Shown here: positions 61,692 to 64,000 of the stretch, one piece after another
How the letters are laid out: every line of letters starts with the position of its first letter
Numbering within the stretch: the first letter of the stretch is position 1
Assembly (NCBI GenBank): GCA_947501445.1
Contig: CANMVS010000025.1
Coordinates: forward strand, 1-64,000
DNA length: 64,000 nucleotides
Origin: an uncultured Rhizobiaceae group bacterium
Lineage (GTDB): Bacteria > Pseudomonadota > Alphaproteobacteria > Rhizobiales > Rhizobiaceae
Direction of reading: 5' to 3'
Program-made: the position numbers and the translations under genes
The notes under the pieces: model-generated
Told to the model about the DNA's origin: nothing
Database searches by the model: none
Seen by the model: the letters and a program-made list of their open reading frames with translations, nothing else

Positions 61692-62189
61692 TTAATCTGA
61701 GTGACGCATATGCTGTTTCATGAAGGCACAACCACGAGTTTCGATTGACCCGTCGTCATCCGCCATAACCTGCATATTCAGTTGTGCTATTGTCACGCTG
61801 CGCAATTCATTTCTGTAGGCGCGTTCCGCCTGCAGCATGGCTGCATTGATCTGGCAGGGTGCTGCAAAATATTTCGCCGCCAGCGGGTTTGGGCCATTTT
61901 GGCGGATCTCCCTGCAGCGAAATGCCGGTTCCGGTCCCTCCACGGCAAGTACGATATCGAGCAGTGAGATATTGTCTGCTGACTGGGCGAGGCGATAACC
62001 TCCCTGCGGACCCGGTACCGAGTGAATGATGCCCGCTCTTGACAGGGATTGAAGGTGTTTGAGCAGGTAGCTCGTCGACACGCCATGATACTGTGCCAAA
62101 GCGGCTGCCGATAACAGTCCGGCTTCGGGCAGTGCCGATAACATTGCTACCGCGTGGATCGCCTGTTCCACACCATCTCCAAGTTTCAT
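61692..62189 (-). CDS. Rrf2-family regulator with cysteine cluster
   Basis: 165 residues from the ATG at 62189 (GGAG 6 nt upstream), in preference to 62201. Winged helix: LSAAALAQYHGVSTSYLLKHLQSLSRAGIIHSVPGPQGGYRLAQ. Cysteines in FRCREI and APCQIN, 20 residues apart, and a third in TRGCAF differ from the canonical C-x(5)-C-x(7)-C spacing, so it may bind a cluster differently or sense by thiol oxidation. First gene of an Rrf2-AhpD pair. Confidence 0.88.
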   Translation of the reverse strand: MKLGDGVEQAIHAVAMLSALPEAGLLSAAALAQYHGVSTSYLLKHLQSLSRAGIIHSVPGPQGGYRLAQSADNISLLDIVLAVEGPEPAFRCREIRQNGPNPLAAKYFAAPCQINAAMLQAERAYRNELRSVTIAQLNMQVMADDDGSIETRGCAFMKQHMRHSD

Positions 62190-62207
62190 TATCTGCTCCA
62201 TTCGAAT

Positions 62208-62228
62208 CGTAGATAAAAATTATCCACG
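62208..62228. promoter_or_regulatory. Rrf2-type operator palindrome
   Basis: CGTAGATAA-AAA-TTATCCACG is a 21-bp palindrome with one mismatch between arms, 19 nt upstream of the Rrf2 ATG. This fits an autoregulatory Rrf2 operator for the Rrf2-AhpD pair. Confidence 0.55.
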
Positions 62229-62323
62229 AATAGAATAGAAGTCAAGCTGCCTTGTTTGCTGGCCATGTTCAGCCAGTCCTTCAGGAAACAATATTGTATG
62301 ATTTGATGGAATGAATGCGGCGT

Positions 62324-62773
62324 CTAAAAGTCAAAATATCCGGCCGCGCGGCCCGCGTGATGAGCTGCGTCCGACAGTCTTGTTTCCTGAATATGCAGCC
62401 ATTTGAAGGGCTGCTGTCTTGACAGAAGTGCTGTTGTAAACCGCCCGTTTTCGCCACTTTCTGATGCGGTCGAGCCGCTTTGCCACTCGGTATATGTAAC
62501 GAGTAAATGCTCGGGCATGCGGTGTTTGATTTCAACGTCACAAATCCGGATGCGGAAATCACTGTTTATGCCATGCGCTTTTTGAAAAGCCACCGTCAGG
62601 TCCGCCAGGCCAATGGCATTGCCATCGGGTGGCATCATCAGCAATTCGGCGTGAAGGTGAGAAAGAAAACGGGCCTCCAGACTTTCCCTTGCCGCCACCC
62701 CGGCGTACCAGTCGACAAAAAAAGCGTGGAGCTCCTCGATTTCAATACGAACCTCGTTCAATAGATTATCCAT
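62324..62773 (-). CDS. NTF2-like (DUF4440/SnoaL-type) protein
   Basis: 149 residues; GGAG 6 nt before the ATG. One NTF2-like domain: LHAFFVDWYAGVAARESLEARFLSHLHAELLMMPPDGNAIGLADLTVAF, then VEIKHRMPEHLLVTYTEWQ and a C-terminal FKWLHIQETRLSD. It is not close to the five SnoaL-like paralogs at the left end. Function unknown. A second, broken NTF2-like gene lies just upstream. Confidence 0.75.
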   Translation of the reverse strand: MDNLLNEVRIEIEELHAFFVDWYAGVAARESLEARFLSHLHAELLMMPPDGNAIGLADLTVAFQKAHGINSDFRIRICDVEIKHRMPEHLLVTYTEWQSGSTASESGENGRFTTALLSRQQPFKWLHIQETRLSDAAHHAGRAAGYFDF

Positions 62774-62913
62774 GGTTGCTCCATTGTTTATTCAGATTGT
62801 CTTGTCGCCAGACCGCAAATGAGCCTGGCATTGAGGGCCCATAACAGGGTCAATGTCCCGAAACCTTTTTGCCAACAGTAACCGGACAGAGCCCTGATGC
62901 CAGCGTTACACGC

Positions 62914-63267
62914 CTAATTCACATCATTATTGTCCATATCAAGCATCATTTTTCAGGGGCCATCCTTGTGTCGCCGGTAACTGAGAGCCAGCCAGCCGGC
63001 CGGCGCCTCCACCGGTATCACCTGTGACCTTGTCAGTCATTTCAACATCAAAATGGCTGATAACCTGTGCAAAATCGCCCCGGACATTGATGTGTTCAAT
63101 GTCAAAGCCGGATTTGAAAGTCGCGGCCGCAATTGGCGGACCGTATTTGTCTGCAATGGCCTGTATGTCTTTGATGGAAGGGCTGGCAATGGCACAAAGG
63201 ACAGAATTGACCGCGACATTTGACCTGCTCAAAACGGCCATATTTGGTTCGTAGATGCGCCGGGTAT
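62914..63267 (-). pseudogene. Broken NTF2-like (DUF4440/YybH-type) gene
   Basis: A remnant reads from IYEPNMAVLSRSNVAV (no intact N-terminus; a TGA precedes) through AIADKYGPPIAAATFKSGFD and INVRGDFAQVISHF to TGGGAGR. There an extra base near 63000 throws the frame; in the other frame the expected continuation WLALSYRRHKDGP is visible. A TGA then stands where WKMML would give Trp. One frameshift, one nonsense codon and a missing N-terminus support a pseudogene. As listed by frame alone it would look like a 100-residue protein. Confidence 0.65.
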
Positions 63268-63397
63268 TTGATCATTCGTGATCAGAATTTGTTTGCGGGA
63301 AATCATCAAACCATATGGAATGTCCCTGCTTCGGAAGGAATTTTTCTGTGATCGATCGCCGGGCAATCTGTTCAGGGTCTAATAACAGGGGTTAGTG

Positions 63398-64000
63398 ATG
63401 GCAAAATGTAATATTTGCGGTGGCAATGCCTTTCGCCCCGGACCTTCAGGCAGGATGACAAAAAACGGTCAGGCGCCGCGCTGCGTTGGATGCACCTCAC
63501 TTGAACGCCACCGTATTATTCGTCAGGTCTATGATGCGTTGCCCGATACTTTGCTGGGCGATAGTGCAGCATTGCAGTTTTCCAGAGACATCGCCGCACC
63601 ACGGGAGCGGTTTGGTTCCTTCGAAATTTCTGTATTCGAGGAGGAAAACAGCCTTGATCTGTGCCGTATCGACCGTCCCGATGACAGCTATGACTGGATC
63701 GTTGCCAATCATGTTCTTGAACATGTTGAGGATGATTTTGCCGCTATGGAGGAGTTGTTTCGCATTCTCAAACCGCAAGGCGTACTGCAGATTACCGTAC
63801 CGGTGACGGCATTTTGTGTCGAAACATTTGAGCTTGGGCGCGCGGCCCCGGAGAGCCATTATCATTGGCGTGGCTATGGCAGCGATCTGCCGCTTCGATT
63901 CTCTCAACAGTTGAAAGACCGCTTTGGCCTCTCGGTGATCGGCACGGACAAAATGACGGACCGGTGGGATGTGGTCTATGCCTTTACCCCAAGTCACACG
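63398..64000 (+). CDS. SAM-dependent methyltransferase with N-terminal zinc ribbon (cut by window end)
   Basis: 201 codons from the ATG at 63398 with no stop before the window edge. An N-terminal zinc ribbon is formed by CNICGG and, later, CVGCTSLERHR. Then a methyltransferase-type fold: VNHVLEHVEDDFAAMEELFRIL-like region (ANHVLEHVEDDFAAMEELFR) and LKPQGVLQITVPV. Motif I is weak. It may act on a saccharide or lipid substrate, as in related zinc-ribbon methyltransferases. The C-terminus is outside the window. Confidence 0.78.
   Translation, partial: MAKCNICGGNAFRPGPSGRMTKNGQAPRCVGCTSLERHRIIRQVYDALPDTLLGDSAALQFSRDIAAPRERFGSFEISVFEEENSLDLCRIDRPDDSYDWIVANHVLEHVEDDFAAMEELFRILKPQGVLQITVPVTAFCVETFELGRAAPESHYHWRGYGSDLPLRFSQQLKDRFGLSVIGTDKMTDRWDVVYAFTPSHT

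Noticed and set aside
1-64000. CRISPR arrays, tRNA/rRNA genes, insertion sequences, integrons
   Set aside because: No regularly spaced repeats, no recognisable RNA gene and no transposase or integrase were found on reading; absence was not tested with a search tool.

Overview
The window reads as chromosomal DNA of a moderately GC-rich alphaproteobacterium, most likely a Hyphomicrobiales (Rhizobiales) member with a marine or coastal catabolic style. The grounds are the NnrU / TPR protein / Der order near the right end, a BacA/SbmA transporter, TRAP and ABC solute importers beside catabolic genes, Rrf2, GntR, LacI and MarR-GNAT regulators, and a SleB-type wall hydrolase. The taxonomy is inferred from gene content, not from a marker gene. 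I see no rRNA, tRNA, CRISPR array or insertion sequence.

Region 1 (93-15228) is one LacI-type catabolic locus. Fourteen minus-strand genes run from 14070 down to 93 with short gaps or ATGA/GTGA overlaps: ABC importer (ATPase, binding protein, two permeases), four SnoaL/NTF2-like proteins, a HisD-fold dehydrogenase of the sulfopropanediol-dehydrogenase type, a LacI regulator, a bicupin, a MetE-core protein, an alpha/beta hydrolase and an RraA-type aldolase. A fifth SnoaL-like gene (14218-15228) is divergent. The shared intergenic region carries two LacI-type palindromes. The substrate is unknown.

Region 2 (15358-24061) has a small secreted protein, then a seven-gene minus-strand operon: TRAP transporter, two phytanoyl-CoA-dioxygenase-like enzymes, a beta-hydroxyacid dehydrogenase and an EamA transporter. 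A divergent GntR regulator faces it across a perfect 12-bp inverted repeat. Region 3 (24394-30922) encodes a three-subunit molybdenum hydroxylase, a MoaD-like protein, a periplasmic rhodanese and a TPP enzyme; two copies of a 34-bp repeat lie in its gaps.

Region 4 (31005-37087) is the most unusual. A 933-residue protein joins a catalase-related domain to a fatty-acid alpha-dioxygenase/cyclooxygenase-type haem domain. It is followed by a divergent nitroreductase-like protein, then a MarR-GNAT fusion and an EamA exporter. I read it as a candidate bacterial oxylipin pathway. Region 5 (37084-44751) holds an AAC(3)-I-like acetyltransferase, other GNATs, a degenerate stretch with two tiny ORFs, a large unknown membrane protein, RsgA, an OmpA-family protein and a cysteine-repeat protein.

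Region 6 (44332-56752) is mixed: Rrf2 with a thioredoxin-reductase-like enzyme, MFS exporters, GlxA-type and Lrp regulators, cupin, methyltransferase, an ArsR/SRPBCC/DUF899 unit, BacA, a class III cyclase, a polysaccharide deacetylase and a DksA-like protein. Region 7 (56958-64000) is more conserved: NnrU, TPR protein, Der GTPase, wall hydrolase, an Rrf2-AhpD pair, an NTF2-like gene, an NTF2-like pseudogene and a methyltransferase cut by the window edge.
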